Shown here one piece after another: positions 26,718 through 35,211 of a stretch of 64,000 bases of DNA; positions within the stretch are counted from its first letter, which is position 1; the number at the start of each line of letters is the position of its first letter. The translations under genes and the position numbers were made by a program. Where the stretch lies: NCBI RefSeq assembly GCF_900100115.1, contig NZ_FNKL01000003.1, positions 496,001 through 560,000 of the forward strand, read 5' to 3'. The stretch is from Chryseobacterium soldanellicola. Lineage in GTDB: Bacteria > Bacteroidota > Bacteroidia > Flavobacteriales > Weeksellaceae. The notes under the pieces were generated by a model. That model saw nothing but the letters and a program-made list of their open reading frames with translations, searched no databases and was not told where the DNA came from.

Positions 26718-27155
26718 ATGATAAATATTGTGCTACCCGTAGATTTTGGGGATAAAACAGAGCAGCTTGTGGATGGTGCCGTAAAATTTGCTAAAGAAAT
26801 CAATGGAAAAATCTTTTTGATTCATGTTGCACCAACAGATATAGGTTTTGCAATCGGCGATATGGGATTTCAGTATTTTCCTGAGGTTGAGCAAAATGAG
26901 ATCAGAGAAGAGCTTATTCAGCTTAATAAAATTGAGCAGAGAATTCTCGCTCATGATATAGAATGTGAACATCTTCTGAAACAGGGCCTTGCCAAAGACA
27001 CAATTCTGGAATATTGTAAAGTAAAAAATGCCAATTACATTGTAATGGGCTCTCACGGCAGAAGCGGAATTTATGATGTTTTTGTAGGAAGTCTTACAAA
27101 AGGGCTTACGAAAGATTCTCATATTCCCGTTCTTGTACTTCCGATTCACGACTAA
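26718..27155 (+). CDS. Universal stress protein (UspA family)
   Basis: A 145-aa single-domain USP. The ATP-binding motif G-x2-G-x9-GS is present near the C-terminus (GSHGRSGIYDVFVGSLT), and the N-terminus has VLPVDFGDKTEQLVDGA. It probably binds ATP and forms dimers. It is a single gene closed by a bidirectional terminator. Confidence 0.92.
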   Translation: MINIVLPVDFGDKTEQLVDGAVKFAKEINGKIFLIHVAPTDIGFAIGDMGFQYFPEVEQNEIREELIQLNKIEQRILAHDIECEHLLKQGLAKDTILEYCKVKNANYIVMGSHGRSGIYDVFVGSLTKGLTKDSHIPVLVLPIHD

Positions 27156-27182
27156 GAAGTTAATTTTAATCGTTACTCATAA

Positions 27183-27221
27183 AAAAACCGATCAAACAAC
27201 ATACGTTTTGATCGGTTTTTT
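27183..27221. terminator. Bidirectional terminator between the USP and the small membrane protein
   Basis: 14-bp perfect arms at 27183-27196 and 27207-27220 with a 10-nt loop and A/T tracts on both sides. It serves the convergent genes. Confidence 0.9.
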
Positions 27222-27238
27222 ACTATATAACCAATTAA

Positions 27239-27472
27239 TTAACCTTCTTTTTTATAGATCGTAGGATCGTAGTAAGGGTGTTTCCCCTCTGTTGGAGAAT
27301 AGTAGTCTTTGTCTTTGTTGTTACCTAACGTTACTACTAACACATAGCACCAGTATGTAAACAGTACACAGCAAACAACAAATAAAATCCAGTTTAAAAC
27401 GTTTCCAAATGTATCGTAAAAACCGAAAGACCATTTGAAAACTTTACTTAAGAATAGAAAGAAAGACGTCAT
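27239..27472 (-). CDS. Small membrane protein, probably DUF6341
   Basis: A 77-aa protein with one long hydrophobic helix (about 22-50, rich in Phe, Val, Cys and Trp), then a charged tail ending YYSPTEGKHPYYDPTIYKKEG. I believe this is the DUF6341 family, which occurs widely in Flavobacteriia next to the kind of membrane gene seen at 27515. The name is from memory of the family, not a search. The two genes diverge with only 42 bases between them. Function is unknown. Confidence 0.75.
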   Translation of the reverse strand: MTSFFLFLSKVFKWSFGFYDTFGNVLNWILFVVCCVLFTYWCYVLVVTLGNNKDKDYYSPTEGKHPYYDPTIYKKEG

Positions 27473-27514
27473 TATTTTCCTTTTTTAAATTAACTTTGTA
27501 CAAATTTAAAAAAA

Positions 27515-28420
27515 ATGTTTAAATTACTTTCAAAAGAAAGCAATATTTTTTCAATTCCTGTTTATATTGGTTTTCTTCTTTTAATAGTAATAATATTTAA
27601 CATACTGAATTTCAACACTTATGAAGCCATTATTGCCGGTATAATGTTCTTAGGAATTGCACTGGCTTATTTCTGTTTTCATAGTATTGCGCTTAATTAT
27701 CAGACGCATTTGCCGTTATTCCTTTATACTTTCTTCATTTTTGGGCTTTATCCGGGAAATCTAGACATCGGAATTGCCGTTTCACTGCTCACCAATTCCT
27801 TCCTTCTTCTCCTTTTGACAAGTACGAATGAAGATATCAGAAAAAAATCTTATGTTCTGGTAGGATCGATTGTCGCTCTGAATTTTATTTTTCTTCCGAC
27901 GACATGGCCGATGGCGGTTTTCGTGATCATTCATGTGGTTGCAACTTCCGAAAAAATTGCTTTAAATCTTTTCAGATTTCTTTTGGGAATTGTTATGATT
28001 GCATTAAGTTATTTTTCTGTCATGTTTTTCCTTAATTTTACATCCTGGAATTTTGATTACTTTCCTTTTGGAAAAATGAAATTTGTGACAGATTACAACA
28101 GCATGCTACCATTGGTTCCGGTCGCTTTACTGTTGATTTATGCTGTCTACGACCATTTTCAGAATTACAATAAAAAGAGCCCGATCAGCAGGTATAAATA
28201 CACATTTCTCCTTGTATTTTCGGTGGCTCAGCTGGTTACTATTATTCTTTATATGAATAAAAGTTATGAATATTTACTGCTTTTAGCATTTCCTTCAAGT
28301 ATAATTTTAAGCAGAATGATGAAGTTTTTGCCTAAATACTGGATGCAGGAAGTCAGTTTATGGCTGATTATTTTTAGTTTAATTACCTTTAAAGCAGGTA
28401 CTTATTTTCAATTATTTTAA
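27515..28420 (+). CDS. Polytopic membrane protein, probably DUF6427
   Basis: A 301-aa protein with about nine hydrophobic segments and short loops (MFKLLSKESNIFSIPVYIGF at the start, GLYPGNLDIGIAVSLLTNSF in the middle). I think this is DUF6427, a conserved Flavobacteriia family of unknown function; this rests on memory. It is followed 5 bases later by the DUF3109 gene, so the two are co-expressed, and it is divergent from the probable DUF6341 gene. A role in membrane assembly or gliding-type export is speculation. Confidence 0.78.
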   Translation: MFKLLSKESNIFSIPVYIGFLLLIVIIFNILNFNTYEAIIAGIMFLGIALAYFCFHSIALNYQTHLPLFLYTFFIFGLYPGNLDIGIAVSLLTNSFLLLLLTSTNEDIRKKSYVLVGSIVALNFIFLPTTWPMAVFVIIHVVATSEKIALNLFRFLLGIVMIALSYFSVMFFLNFTSWNFDYFPFGKMKFVTDYNSMLPLVPVALLLIYAVYDHFQNYNKKSPISRYKYTFLLVFSVAQLVTIILYMNKSYEYLLLLAFPSSIILSRMMKFLPKYWMQEVSLWLIIFSLITFKAGTYFQLF

Positions 28421-28425
28421 AGATT

Positions 28426-29010
28426 ATGATTCAGATAGACGATAAATTAATTTCTGAGGATATTTTTTCCGAAGAGTTTGTATGTAACCTTACGAAATGT
28501 AAAGGCGCATGCTGCGTGGAAGGTGATGTGGGAGCTCCTTTGGATAAAAATGAGCTGGAGGTTTTAGATAGTATTTTTGATAAAGTAAAACCTTATCTTA
28601 CTCCAGAAGGCATTAAAGCCCTGGAAGAACAGGGAACTTGGACAACCGATCCTTCCGATGGGATGTATGTAACGCCGATGGTAGAAAACCGCGAATGTGC
28701 TTATGTAACTTTCGATGAAAAAGGCATTACAAAATGTGGAATCGAAAAAGCCTACGAAGACGGCGCTGTAGACTGGCAAAAACCAATCTCATGCCACCTC
28801 TACCCGATCAGAATCACGGAATATTCTACATTTACAGCCCTAAATTACGATGAATGGAAAATCTGCAGTGACGCCTGTGCTTTAGGAAAAGAATTGCAGG
28901 TTCCTGTTTACAAATTCTTGAAAACTCCGCTTACCAGAAAATATGGTGAAGATTTTTACACCGTTCTCTGCGAAACCGCGGATGAATGGAAAAGAGAGTA
29001 TGGATCTTAG
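28426..29010 (+). CDS. DUF3109 family cysteine-rich protein
   Basis: A 194-aa soluble protein with eight conserved cysteines: CKGACCVEGDVGAPL near residue 25, CAYVTFDEKGITKCG, ISCHLYPIRI and WKICSDACALG. This pattern defines DUF3109, which resembles the YkgJ-type zinc- or iron-cluster-binding family. The exact metal and function are unknown. It is in an operon with the upstream membrane gene. Confidence 0.9.
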   Translation: MIQIDDKLISEDIFSEEFVCNLTKCKGACCVEGDVGAPLDKNELEVLDSIFDKVKPYLTPEGIKALEEQGTWTTDPSDGMYVTPMVENRECAYVTFDEKGITKCGIEKAYEDGAVDWQKPISCHLYPIRITEYSTFTALNYDEWKICSDACALGKELQVPVYKFLKTPLTRKYGEDFYTVLCETADEWKREYGS

Positions 29011-29015
29011 TTTGG

Positions 29016-29072
29016 GCTTATGGGTTGGAGAGTTTGAGGGCTTAAGGGTCTTAGAGTTTTAGAGTTTAGAAA
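29016..29072. repeat. G-rich low-complexity spacer
   Basis: A purine/T-rich run with repeated GGGCTTA, GAGGGCTTAAGGG and TTAGAGTTTTAGAGTTTAG. It resembles a decayed form of the AGGGTTTT array at 48053-48105. Confidence 0.4.
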
Positions 29073-29147
29073 ATTCTTTACATTTTTAATTCTCAAGGAT
29101 TTAACATCAAATTACACATAATTATTAAGTCAAATAATATTACATAA

Positions 29148-29175
29148 AAAAACCGCAGATACATCTGCGGTTTTT
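29148..29175. terminator. Bidirectional terminator between the DUF3109 gene and the M16 gene
   Basis: Perfect 13-bp stem (29148-29160, 29163-29175) with a 2-nt apex and T-runs both ways. Confidence 0.9.
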
Positions 29176-29199
29176 ATTTTGATTGAAAAATTGATTATT

Positions 29200-32058
29200 T
29201 TAGTTTGCTACACCTGCTTTTATCACAGCCGCTTCTACTTTCGTTTCTTCTTTTTTGGCATTTTCCCAGCCATCTTCTGGCATTAAGGTTGCTACAATTC
29301 TTCCTTTTGTAAGGTATTTTTTGGCAACATCCTGAAGATCTTTTACGGTCAGTGCTTTTACTTTTTCCTGATAATTCAGGATTTCGTATTTATCGCTGCC
29401 ATCCAATTGGTTTTTGGTAAGAGCATTCATCCAATACCCATTGTCTCTCAGATTGGTTTTGTCGTCGTTGTACTCACCTTCTTTATATTTGTCGAGATCT
29501 TTTTGCTCTGGGCCTTTGTCGATTAACTTCTGAACTTCAGTGATGGCACTTTTGGTTAATTTATCGGCATTTTCCGGTCCGCAAGGGAAACTGATGCTGA
29601 AATTATACGTTCCATAAGGTACTTTATTCATTCCGCCTCTTGCTCCGCCGCCATAAATCCCGCTTTCATCTTCTCTTAATTTTTCGATCACTTTAATGGT
29701 TGCTACCTGGCCAAGCGCTTCTAATGCCAGCGCTTCTTTCTCATTATAAGGAGCTTCACCGCTGTAGGCGATTGAGACCATACTTTTAGGATCTTTCCCT
29801 TTTTTGTATATTTTGGTATAATCTCCCGTCATTTGTCTGTAGCCGGTATCTTTAAATGTACCTGTTTTTCCAGTTGACGGCAGGCTTGCGATATATTGTA
29901 AAACCTGATCTTTAAATTTCGCCTCATCAATATTCCCTACGAAATAGAACTGGAAATTCCCTGCGTTGGCAAATTTCTCTTTGTAAATATCATACGCTTT
30001 TTTATAATCCGTATTCGCCCAGTCTTTTTCCATTGGGATAATTCCTATGAATCTCGGGTTTTTCTGGTTCATAAATTTGGCGTGCTCGCTTGAAAAATAA
30101 AACTGCGGATTTGAAAGCATATTGTTCAGCATTGCCGACTGCTTGGTTTTAAAAGCATTAAAAGAATCGGGATTGTAATTTAAGCCTGTAAAATAGGCAT
30201 ACATCAGCTCCATTGCAGTTCCTAGATCCTTTTGATTGGTTCGCCCTGAAATCCCTTCCGTTAAAGTCCCGATTGACGGGTTTACAGTTACCTGCTTTCC
30301 TGCAAGATAATTGGTAAGATCTGCTTTAGAAAAGCCATTCACTCCCGCTTCCGATAAAGCCTGGAAAGCAAACTGCGTTTTATTAAAATCTGCATCCGGA
30401 ATAAGAGAATTTCCGCCTAAACTTCTTGCTGCAAAGACAATTTCATCATCTTTGAAATCGGTTTTTTTGAAAGTAACTTTTGCGCCGTTGCTTAAGGTCC
30501 AGGTTGTGGTTCCTAATTTGGCATCGGTTTCGGTTTTTGTGATTTTACCTTCAGATTTGAAAGGTTTTACTAAATTTTTAATCGTTGCCTTTTCTTCGTA
30601 AGGCTTAATGTCAGCCATTTTTACGCTTTCAAAAGTATTCAGAACCATTGCTTCCGTCGGCATTGTAACATTATCCTTTTTAGGACCTGTGATCACAATA
30701 ACCCGACTGTCGTCTTTTACCATTTTTTTGATGATATCATTCGTCTGAGTCAAAGTTACGGAAGGCAGAAATTTCTTTGTATCTTCATATTCCCAGGCGA
30801 TTCCCGGCATCGGTTCCTGCTCCAGGAAATTTCTTACATATTCTTCTACCAGCTCGTCACTTTCTGTTTTGTCGCGGTTGTTATAAGACCTTTCTATATT
30901 AGAAATAACCTGAGATTTTGCTCTGTCTAATTCAGATTGTGTAAAACCGAATTTTTTTGCTCTTTCAACCTCTGTTAAAAGAACTCTCAAAGCATTAAGC
31001 TGATCGCCTTCTTTAGTCATCGCAAATCCCTGGAAAGCTTCTTTTGTTCTCGCATATGTTCCGCCATGATAAACCGAACCAAATGTAAAAGGCGGATTTG
31101 TTGAATTGATTAATTCTCTGAATCTGTTATTAAGCATAGTCGTAGCAAGGTTTTCAACAGCGCTCTGATTATACTGTTCAACCGTTACATCTGGCTTATA
31201 GGCATCAGCATCTTTCATGATAAACTGCACCATTGAGCTTGTCGCATCAGGATCAGTTTCTACAGCCACCAAAGTCTCTTTATGGTTTGGAAGGTCAAAA
31301 ACCTTTCTTTCCCTTGGCTTTTCAGGATTTTTATATTTGCTGAAATTATCTTTGATTTTCTTTTCAATCTCATCAACATTGATATCTCCTACGACAACAA
31401 TTGCCATTAAATCCGGTCTGTACCAGTCTTTATGAAATTGTCTGATCACATCCGGCTTAAAATTCTCCAGCACTTCTTTTTTTCCGATCGGGAGCCTGTT
31501 TGCATATTGGGAATTGTATAGTAATTTAGGTAAATACTTGTCAGACATTCTTTTATCTGGGCCTAAGCCTAATCTTAATTCTTCTAAAACAACGCCTCTT
31601 TCCTTGTTGATCTGCTCGTCAGAAAGTGTTGCGTTAAAAGCCCAGTCTTCCATCACTTTAAGTCCGGCATCAAGATTTCCCGGTTTGTCTAAAGGTACGG
31701 GAAGCATGTAAACGGTCTCGTCAAAACTGGTGTAAGCATTAAGATGCTGTCCGAATTTCACGCCAATTGACTGTAAAAAATCCACCAGCTTATTGTCCGG
31801 GAAATTTTTGGTTCCGTTAAAATTCATGTGTTCCATGAAGTGGGCAAGGCCTCTTTGGTTTTCATCTTCAAGAATAGATCCCGCGTTAATTGCCAATCTG
31901 AAATCTACTTTCTTTTCAGGAAGCGTATTTTTCTTGATATAGTACTTCATCCCGTTTGGAAGAGTACCTGTTCTTACAGAAGCATCCATCGGGATATTCT
32001 GTGCAAAAGCATTGGCTGACATTAGAATAACAGCAAATGTTGAAATGATTTTTTTCAT
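29200..32058 (-). CDS. M16 family zinc metallopeptidase, double-domain (pitrilysin-like)
   Basis: A 952-aa exported insulinase-type peptidase. A signal peptide ends near AFAQ20. The inverted zinc motif HFMEH (H73, E76, H77) is intact, and a later Glu in INKERGVVLEELRLG is the third ligand. The second half is an inactive M16 domain with GGNSLIPDADF and a C-terminal domain ending GRIVATLMPEDGW. In this clam-shell family the two halves enclose unfolded peptides. It is likely periplasmic, working on leader or misfolded peptides. The gene is followed by its own terminator at 29148-29175. Confidence 0.94.
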   Translation of the reverse strand: MKKIISTFAVILMSANAFAQNIPMDASVRTGTLPNGMKYYIKKNTLPEKKVDFRLAINAGSILEDENQRGLAHFMEHMNFNGTKNFPDNKLVDFLQSIGVKFGQHLNAYTSFDETVYMLPVPLDKPGNLDAGLKVMEDWAFNATLSDEQINKERGVVLEELRLGLGPDKRMSDKYLPKLLYNSQYANRLPIGKKEVLENFKPDVIRQFHKDWYRPDLMAIVVVGDINVDEIEKKIKDNFSKYKNPEKPRERKVFDLPNHKETLVAVETDPDATSSMVQFIMKDADAYKPDVTVEQYNQSAVENLATTMLNNRFRELINSTNPPFTFGSVYHGGTYARTKEAFQGFAMTKEGDQLNALRVLLTEVERAKKFGFTQSELDRAKSQVISNIERSYNNRDKTESDELVEEYVRNFLEQEPMPGIAWEYEDTKKFLPSVTLTQTNDIIKKMVKDDSRVIVITGPKKDNVTMPTEAMVLNTFESVKMADIKPYEEKATIKNLVKPFKSEGKITKTETDAKLGTTTWTLSNGAKVTFKKTDFKDDEIVFAARSLGGNSLIPDADFNKTQFAFQALSEAGVNGFSKADLTNYLAGKQVTVNPSIGTLTEGISGRTNQKDLGTAMELMYAYFTGLNYNPDSFNAFKTKQSAMLNNMLSNPQFYFSSEHAKFMNQKNPRFIGIIPMEKDWANTDYKKAYDIYKEKFANAGNFQFYFVGNIDEAKFKDQVLQYIASLPSTGKTGTFKDTGYRQMTGDYTKIYKKGKDPKSMVSIAYSGEAPYNEKEALALEALGQVATIKVIEKLREDESGIYGGGARGGMNKVPYGTYNFSISFPCGPENADKLTKSAITEVQKLIDKGPEQKDLDKYKEGEYNDDKTNLRDNGYWMNALTKNQLDGSDKYEILNYQEKVKALTVKDLQDVAKKYLTKGRIVATLMPEDGWENAKKEETKVEAAVIKAGVAN

Positions 32059-32186
32059 ATAAATATGGGTTATTAATTTTTTTCTGGTGCTAAAATTATA
32101 TATTATTCACAACGTGAGGAAATGTGTTTTCGTATATTAGTAGTTAAAATTGAGTTAAATAGCGTTAAATTTACCTTATAATAAAA

Positions 32187-32208
32187 AAAGCCGGAAAATT
32201 CCGGCTTT
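32187..32208 (-). terminator. Terminator of the LolA-like gene
   Basis: 10-bp perfect stem AAAGCCGGAA / TTCCGGCTTT with a 2-nt apex, 22 bases past the stop at 32231. Confidence 0.8.
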
Positions 32209-32230
32209 ATTATGTTAAATAAGTAATTTA

Positions 32231-32920
32231 TTATTTAAAATCAGCATCTGTAACGCCAGAATTTAAAACAATTTTTGTGGTCTTAATGACAACTTTCTGT
32301 CCGTTTCCTTCTGCATTTACTTCTGCAGGGAATTTTATTCCGTCAACAGTCATATAATTTGAGATAACGGCTGTTCCTTCTTTAGATTCTGATTTTGACA
32401 ACAATCCTGTAGAAGCATCGAAATAATATTTTCCTTTTTCAGAAGCTAATACATTGTAATCTTTTCCGTCAATCTTTTCTACCGTAACGGTCTGAAAATT
32501 TGCAGGATCATATCCTAAAGCATCGATGGTTTTTCCTTTTTTCAATTCAACTATTTTATCAGCAGGAATTTCATTTTTCTTACCCATCTGTTCAAAATAA
32601 CCTTTTTCACCGTCAAAAAGCTGCGTCATTTTTTGCCCCATTACACTCTGTTCGGATCTGAATTTATTGCCCATTTTTTTTGTGGTCATATTAAATTCCA
32701 TTCCCTGAACAGAAATTGTGTTTTCTGTAACACTCGTTTTGATCGCCTCTAATTTATCTTTTCCTCCCAAAGCACTGACATATTTATCAATAACATCTTT
32801 AGGTGTTAACTTTGATTGTTTCGCTTCCGTTTTTGCCGCCGTGGTAGTCGTTTTCTGTTGTGCTGCTACTGATGTGGAAAAAAGCACTGCACAGAAAAAT
32901 GGAATGATGATCTTTTTCAT
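32231..32920 (-). CDS. Exported LolA-like (outer-membrane lipoprotein sorting-like) protein
   Basis: A 229-aa exported protein with a signal peptide to about residue 20 (STSVAAQQ), then a Thr/Ala/Lys-rich linker. From DVIDKYVSALGGKDKLEAIK the pattern of amphipathic strands, GQKMTQLFDGEKGYFEQMG, and YYFDASTGLLSKSES resembles LolA/LolB-type half-barrels that hold lipids. It lies upstream of the M16 gene on the same strand, a pairing that occurs in other Bacteroidota, but about 170 bases and a terminator separate them. The family assignment is moderate. Confidence 0.7.
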   Translation of the reverse strand: MKKIIIPFFCAVLFSTSVAAQQKTTTTAAKTEAKQSKLTPKDVIDKYVSALGGKDKLEAIKTSVTENTISVQGMEFNMTTKKMGNKFRSEQSVMGQKMTQLFDGEKGYFEQMGKKNEIPADKIVELKKGKTIDALGYDPANFQTVTVEKIDGKDYNVLASEKGKYYFDASTGLLSKSESKEGTAVISNYMTVDGIKFPAEVNAEGNGQKVVIKTTKIVLNSGVTDADFK

Positions 32921-33046
32921 ATATAAAGTTTAAGCCGTAAATATATGAATATTGACTGATATAAATAAATATTAGAAATCAGACGTTCAATATTAGAATT
33001 AAAATTAACACATTGTTAATTATTTAAATTCATTTCTATTCCACAA

Positions 33047-33075
33047 AAAAACCACCAATTTCTTGGTGGTTTTTA
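33047..33075 (-). terminator. Terminator of trigger factor gene
   Basis: 12-bp stem (33047-33058, 33063-33074) with a 4-nt loop, 20 bases beyond the tig stop. Confidence 0.85.
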
Positions 33076-33094
33076 GTATTTATAAAAGTCTTAA

Positions 33095-34429
33095 TTACTT
33101 TTTAAGCTCTTCCAAAAACTCGTCATGAGAGATTGCAGTTTCTTTTTTAGTCGCTTTTTCTAAGATAACATCTTTTAACTTAGTCATAGCAACTTCAGAA
33201 GAGATCTGTCTTACCTGCTCTTGGTCTTTCAACATTTCAACAGCATATTTCTGGATTTCCTCATCCCCTAAATGGTGGATTCCGTAGATCGCTAACTGAT
33301 TTCTCACCAATTGCTCAGCTTGTGCCAAAACATCAGCGTAATCTAACTGAATGTTGTTATCGGTCATCAATTTTCCTTCGATGATCTGATATTTCAATTG
33401 AGTTTTTTCAGCTTCAAGGATTTCTCTGGCCTGAGCTTCAGACTGGATATTCTGGTTAGAGAATTGCAACCATTTTACAAGGAAAGTTTCAGGAAGAGTA
33501 ACTTCTTCTTTTTCAGAAACCTGCTCCAATACTTTATTTACAAAGTGAACATCAGCATTTTGCTGGAAATATTCATCTAATTCAGATTTTACTTTTTCTT
33601 TAAGCTCTTCTTCAGACTTAATGTTTCCTTCGCCATACACTTTATCAAAAAGATCCTGGTTAAGCTCAGCTAAGTTTAAAGAATAGAAATCTTTTACTTT
33701 AACCTCAACTTCGTTGTGGTGTAAATGCTCAATTTCTTCTTTGCTGAATCCTAATTCTTTAGCTAATTCTTCGTTACCGGCAAGAGTTTCCTTAGAAACT
33801 TTTACAGATCCGTCCGTTTTTAACCCTTTTACCAACTTGAAAGCTTCTTTGTTTTCAGCAGTAACAGTAGCATTTTTCGGATGGTGGTGGTGCTCTCCTT
33901 CAGCGTCTTCTTCTACAACCTGAGAAATTTCTAAAGCAATATAAGAATCTTTTGTGATTTTATCTTGAGGAACCTGCTCAGCAAAACGCTTCTGCATGTT
34001 TTCAATACTTTTGCCGATCTCTTTATCAGAAGCTTCTACTTTGTAGTGAGGAGCCTCATATTTAGCTAAATCTATCGTGAATTCAGGCTCATACCCAACT
34101 TCAAAAGCAACTTCCAACTGATCAGCATTGTAATCGAATTCGTTTACTGGCTGAGGAACAGGCTGACCAACTAATCTTAATTTGTTATCATTAACATAGC
34201 CGTTTAAAGCATCAGAAACCTGTTTGTTGATTTCTTCGAATGCAATCCCTGCTTCATATTGTTTTCTAACCATACTCAAAGGCACTTTCCCTTTTCTGAA
34301 ACCAGGAACTTGCGCATTTTTAGCATAATTAATCAATTGCTTTTCTACTTTTTCTTTGTAGTCAGATTTTTCCAATGTCACTGTAAGCAATGCACTTACA
34401 TCATCATGGTTTTTTGCGGTAACCTTCAT
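33095..34429 (-). CDS. tig: Trigger factor
   Basis: Ribosome-bound chaperone of 444 aa. The N-terminal ribosome-docking loop GFRKGKVPLSMVRKQYEAG is clear. The middle region holds the PPIase-like stretch but is shortened and diverged, as is common in Bacteroidota. An unusual His-rich insert (EGEHHHHPKNATV, about residues 178-190) sits in this region. The C-terminal helical domain forms the substrate cradle. The usual partners clpP and clpX are not adjacent. It is transcribed alone with a -7 box just upstream. Confidence 0.95.
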   Translation of the reverse strand: MKVTAKNHDDVSALLTVTLEKSDYKEKVEKQLINYAKNAQVPGFRKGKVPLSMVRKQYEAGIAFEEINKQVSDALNGYVNDNKLRLVGQPVPQPVNEFDYNADQLEVAFEVGYEPEFTIDLAKYEAPHYKVEASDKEIGKSIENMQKRFAEQVPQDKITKDSYIALEISQVVEEDAEGEHHHHPKNATVTAENKEAFKLVKGLKTDGSVKVSKETLAGNEELAKELGFSKEEIEHLHHNEVEVKVKDFYSLNLAELNQDLFDKVYGEGNIKSEEELKEKVKSELDEYFQQNADVHFVNKVLEQVSEKEEVTLPETFLVKWLQFSNQNIQSEAQAREILEAEKTQLKYQIIEGKLMTDNNIQLDYADVLAQAEQLVRNQLAIYGIHHLGDEEIQKYAVEMLKDQEQVRQISSEVAMTKLKDVILEKATKKETAISHDEFLEELKK

Positions 34430-34451
34430 TATTGATTAAAATTTTAGGTTG

Positions 34452-34459
34452 CAAAAATA
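34452..34459 (-). promoter_or_regulatory. Putative -7 box of tig
   Basis: Reads TATTTTTG on the minus strand, 22 bases before the ATG at 34429. A -33 TTG is not at ideal distance. Confidence 0.45.
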
Positions 34460-34522
34460 TGAAAATTTTATCAAAATACCCTATTAAAGATAAATTCTTC
34501 GGCATCAAATATTTATAATTAA

Positions 34523-34551
34523 AAAACCACCGAAAATTTCAGTGGTTTTAA
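34523..34551 (-). terminator. Terminator of the lipoprotein gene
   Basis: AAAACCAC at 34523-34530 pairs with GTGGTTTT at 34542-34549, with an inner GAAA/TTTC extension. It lies 24 bases past the lipoprotein stop. Confidence 0.8.
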
Positions 34552-34574
34552 GGTAGATATGATCGTCTTTTTAT

Positions 34575-35165
34575 TTAGTTTGAGATAGTATAATTAGCCT
34601 GAGCATCGGTTTCTCCACCAGACTGTGTTCCGTAAACAATTCCGTTGCCGCTCACCTGAGAGCTTTCAGAAACCATTGCCGGCTCATGGTACAAAGTAAG
34701 AATCAGCTGACTTGTTGAAGATGCGTTTTTTACCGCTTTGGTAACGACCCATTGTGTTTTTAACCCTACATGCTTGCCGTCTGCTCTTGTAGAAGAAGCA
34801 TCATCTGTACGCGTCAAGGCAATGTCAGAATTCGGGAAATTATAGACTAAAAAATGCTCGTCTTTTGCATCTTTAATTTCCTGAGTGGCATCTTCATCTC
34901 CGTTTTTAAACTGAGCTTCGACTTCATACGTTTTTCCGTCCTGTAAAATAATAGTCTGCGTTCCTCCCGCTCCAACGCTGTAATTGTAGGTCGCCGTTGT
35001 ACCTGCTGCAACATCTTTTACCTGTAAAAGAATATTGGTAAGATCTTCCTGAGGAATATCATCTTCTTCTGCCGAACCGTCTCTCTGACAAGAAACAACA
35101 GTAATTGCGATGAATAAAACAGCTAATAATTTGATTATATTTTTAGTATTGAATAGTGTGTTCAT
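34575..35165 (-). CDS. Lipoprotein of unknown function, next to a TonB receptor
   Basis: A 196-aa lipoprotein. The lipobox VVSC is at the end of a signal peptide that starts at MNTLFNTKN (35165), and the mature Cys is followed by QRDGSAEEDD, an acidic stretch that may serve as a surface-export signal in this phylum. A frame start at 35231 would add 22 residues and break the signal-peptide form, and it also overlaps the receptor gene, so I reject it. It lies 46 bases after the receptor gene on the same strand. It is not a classical SusD. It may be a substrate-binding partner of the receptor. Confidence 0.75.
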   Translation of the reverse strand: MNTLFNTKNIIKLLAVLFIAITVVSCQRDGSAEEDDIPQEDLTNILLQVKDVAAGTTATYNYSVGAGGTQTIILQDGKTYEVEAQFKNGDEDATQEIKDAKDEHFLVYNFPNSDIALTRTDDASSTRADGKHVGLKTQWVVTKAVKNASSTSQLILTLYHEPAMVSESSQVSGNGIVYGTQSGGETDAQANYTISN

Positions 35166-35211
35166 TTTTTTGAATTTAAATTGTAAAAAATTTGTTTGTA
35201 ATTGTTGAATT

